A stretch of DNA of 11,727 nucleotides. It comes from Pseudomonadota bacterium (GTDB lineage: Bacteria; Pseudomonadota; Alphaproteobacteria; Caulobacterales; Caulobacteraceae). The notes beneath the pieces were generated by a model. It saw nothing but the letters and a program-made list of their open reading frames with translations, was not told the DNA's origin and searched no databases. Shown piece after piece: positions 11,632 to 11,727 of this stretch. Positions within the stretch are counted from its first letter, which is position 1, and every line of letters starts with the position of its first letter. The stretch covers positions 1-11,727 of the forward strand of contig JAEZEZ010000024.1 of assembly GCA_023432855.1 (NCBI GenBank), in the 5' to 3' direction. A program made the translations under genes and the position numbers.

Positions 11632-11727
11632 TCAGTCGTTGTCCATCTTCAGGGCGGCTATGAACGCCTCCTGCGGAATCTCCACCTTGCCGAACTGGCG
11701 CATGCGCTTCTTGCCGGCCTTCTGCTT
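11632..11727 (-). CDS. lepA: LepA (elongation factor 4), C-terminal 31 residues
   Basis: The minus strand is open from the right edge to TGA (11632-11634) and encodes KQKAGKKRMRQFGKVEIPQE followed by AFIAALKMDND. This is the conserved C-terminal tail of LepA/EF-4, the ribosome-associated GTPase that remodels translating ribosomes (the E. coli protein ends KKQKAGKKRMKQVGNVELPQ and so on). Only the positively charged, tRNA-contacting C-terminal domain end is inside the window; the GTPase domains lie beyond the right edge. The residues present agree with the family and no defect is seen. A hypothetical gene follows 7 nt after the stop in the same direction. Confidence 0.93.
   Translation of the reverse strand, partial: KQKAGKKRMRQFGKVEIPQEAFIAALKMDND

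Noticed and set aside
1..11727. CRISPR arrays, insertion sequences, tRNA or rRNA genes, toxin-antitoxin or phage-defence loci
   Set aside because: No regularly spaced repeats, transposase motifs, terminal repeats, tRNA cloverleaf or rRNA sequence were seen by reading both strands. Nothing here forms a recognisable defence module.

Overview
The window is about 11.7 kb of very GC-rich DNA (mostly near 68-70% GC), coding on both strands with short intergenic gaps. The gene set points to an alphaproteobacterium of the order Caulobacterales (Caulobacter, Brevundimonas or Phenylobacterium type): a Usg protein, a CC0125/CC1285-type lipoprotein, a two-cysteine CnoX-like chaperedoxin, a stand-alone ProXp-ala deacylase, a Trm112-like protein lacking most zinc ligands, and a TTAA-N7-TTAA-like (CtrA-type) motif next to a GANTC site. 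Genus is inference; no rRNA or tRNA is present.

Layout. Positions 1-504 hold the 3' end of a Pro-rich then Ala/Glu/Arg-helical protein, followed at once by a strong 15-bp hairpin. A LysE-family exporter (621-1253), a Usg-family protein (1361-1627) and an outer- or inner-membrane lipoprotein (1752-2303) follow on the + strand; the lipoprotein gene meets a DUF6065-type gene (2307-3050, -) tail to tail. A 65-bp divergent region leads to the trans-editing deacylase ProXp-ala (3116-3637, +). Next is a compact + strand cluster, cnoX (3725-4621), a LonN-domain protein (4632-5288) and a Trm112-like protein (5297-5509), with gaps of 10 and 8 nt. This looks like a small protein-quality and translation-support operon. 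It converges on a UbiH/COQ6-type flavin hydroxylase (5506-6759, -), and the two stop codons overlap on a CTAG palindrome.

A DoxX-type membrane protein (6869-7303, +) converges with and overlaps by 83 bp a KTSC-domain protein (7221-7493, -). The clearest functional unit is the iron-uptake pair: a Fur-box-like site (7565-7583), a TonB-dependent siderophore receptor (7637-9775) and a TonB protein (9829-10620). A second inverted repeat lies between the two genes (9787-9809). Receptor and energy transducer would act together to move a ferric siderophore across the outer membrane; ExbB/ExbD are not in the window.

The right end is all on the - strand: an Ala/Pro-rich lipoprotein of unknown function (10624-11190) with a CtrA-like promoter, a lower-GC hypothetical gene (11328-11624), and the last 31 codons of lepA (EF-4), which runs off the right edge. 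No mobile element, CRISPR array, RNA gene or clear novel multi-gene system was found. The most interesting leads are regulatory sites, the antisense overlap, and poorly characterised genes in unusual company.
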